Assembly: GCF_001423405.1 (NCBI RefSeq)
Contig: NZ_LMNS01000003.1
Location: 79,668-143,667, forward strand
Reading direction: 5' to 3'
Source of the DNA: Methylobacterium sp. Leaf123
Lineage (GTDB): Bacteria > Pseudomonadota > Alphaproteobacteria > Rhizobiales > Beijerinckiaceae
Length of the DNA: 64,000 nucleotides
Shown here: piece after piece, positions 63,587-64,000 of the stretch
Position numbering within the stretch: the first letter of the stretch is position 1
How the letters are laid out: every line of letters starts with the position of its first letter
Notes under the pieces: model-generated
What the model was told of the DNA's origin: nothing
Seen by the model: the letters and a program-made list of their open reading frames with translations, nothing else
Database searches by the model: none
Program-made: the position numbers and the translations under genes

Positions 63587-63947
63587 CGCCGCCCCGTCGT
63601 CCGGTATTCGCTGATCATTCCAAAACCCGCTGCCACATTGCGGCGCGATTGGCCACTGTCACCGGCGCGGAGCGGCGTGTTCGGGCACAGCATCATGCCG
63701 TGCCGCGGGCGAAAAGTGCCGCGGAACAGTCTATCCCCTCCGGCGTGAGCGGAAGCAGGGCCAGAATCGCAAGGTCGATCCGGTCGGTGTCCGCAGGTTT
63801 CATGGCGCCTGTTGCCCTCGGGGCGAGGCGGTGATCGAGCGCCCTCCCGCCGCGCGCGGCAAGCCCCGCCATGCAAGGTCCGCCTTGACCGGGCGTGCCC
63901 CGCTTCCCACTGTCCGCGCCGGACGGATTGACGGGGACGGCATCTCG
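63587..63947. other. Gap between divergent purM and a new gene
   Basis: 361 bases between divergent genes, so it should hold their promoters. I see a 36-codon minus-strand frame (63693-63803, beginning MKPADTDRIDLAILALL) but no ribosome site or family match; not called as a gene. No clear sigma-70 pair was found by eye. Confidence 0.5.
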
Positions 63948-64000
63948 ATGCGTGGGCGGGCAATCATCGGGCTCTCGATCCTCGCGATCGTGATCTTCCT
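63948..64000 (+). CDS. Start of a membrane or exported protein, cut by the right edge
   Basis: Seventeen codons are visible, beginning MRGRAIIGLSILAIVIF: two Arg residues then a hydrophobic run, which could be a signal peptide or the first membrane helix. In related genomes a permease-type (AI-2E family) gene often lies divergent from purM, but the part shown cannot establish that. Start choice rests on the ATG only. Confidence 0.45.
   Translation, partial: MRGRAIIGLSILAIVIF

Noticed and set aside
63693..63803. 36-codon minus-strand frame upstream of purM
   Set aside because: No ribosome site or recognisable family; too short to support.

Overview
This window looks like chromosomal DNA from a high-GC alphaproteobacterium of the order Hyphomicrobiales, and the overall picture is closest to Methylobacterium/Methylorubrum. 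That is an inference from gene content: very GC-rich codon use, the order omlA - ubiquinol-cytochrome c chaperone - DUF177 - plsX - fabH - ihfA - merR, a 7-helix sensor with GGDEF/EAL domains, an HWE-family histidine kinase, homospermidine synthase, and short interspersed AGAGC...GCTC elements. No rRNA operon, intact tRNA, insertion sequence, prophage or CRISPR array was found.

Layout. 1-2290: Entner-Doudoroff genes eda (cut by the left edge) and edd. 2640-6019: redox chaperone Hsp33 and an outer-membrane protein joining a small beta-barrel to an OprB carbohydrate porin. 6369-8229: DUF2147 protein, ndk and a small lipoprotein. 8265-15787: a degenerate tRNA-Ser-like 3' fragment, an M48 protease with its DUF898 membrane partner, the pyruvate/peptide permease cstA with ybdD, and a lemA-TPM-TPM operon. 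15830-18240: an AT-rich island holding one TPR/GT-D/FkbM gene. 18241-22582: SelW-like protein, HWE kinase, aldo/keto reductase and Crp-type regulator. 22802-29082: glycogen genes (glgA, a GH13 glucosidase, divergent glgP). 29348-33915: an odd flavin-reductase-like protein and a c-di-GMP signalling protein. 34216-38849: O-antigen initiation genes (WbpL-, WbpV- and WbpM-like). 38953-41376: DUF1206, a possible Smr-like protein and two tandem Uma2 nuclease-fold genes. 41467-45441: polyamine genes hss and ornithine/lysine decarboxylase, with a structured leader. 46127-50254: OpgD-like glucan protein, acetyltransferase, old yellow enzyme and HAD phosphatase. 50248-55292: the lipid-synthesis block. 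55435-61686: two unknown proteins and the prkA-yeaH-spoVR stress module. 61863-63586: purMN. A new gene begins at the right edge.

How the genes fit together. Several groups form pathways: edd+eda (6-phosphogluconate to pyruvate and glyceraldehyde 3-phosphate); glgA/GH13/glgP (storage glucan turnover, without glgB or glgC here); WbpM-, WbpV- and WbpL-like enzymes (UDP-QuiNAc-type sugar made and loaded on undecaprenyl phosphate); ODC plus Hss (putrescine to homospermidine); plsX+fabH (membrane lipid and fatty acid initiation); purM+purN (purine synthesis). The most unusual items are the AT-rich three-domain GT-D/FkbM protein, the fused double-barrel porin, a strong plus-strand terminator at 6320-6351 with no gene in front of it, the tRNA-Ser remnant, the ODC leader, and two families of interspersed palindromic repeats with two copies each. 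None of these proves a new system by itself.
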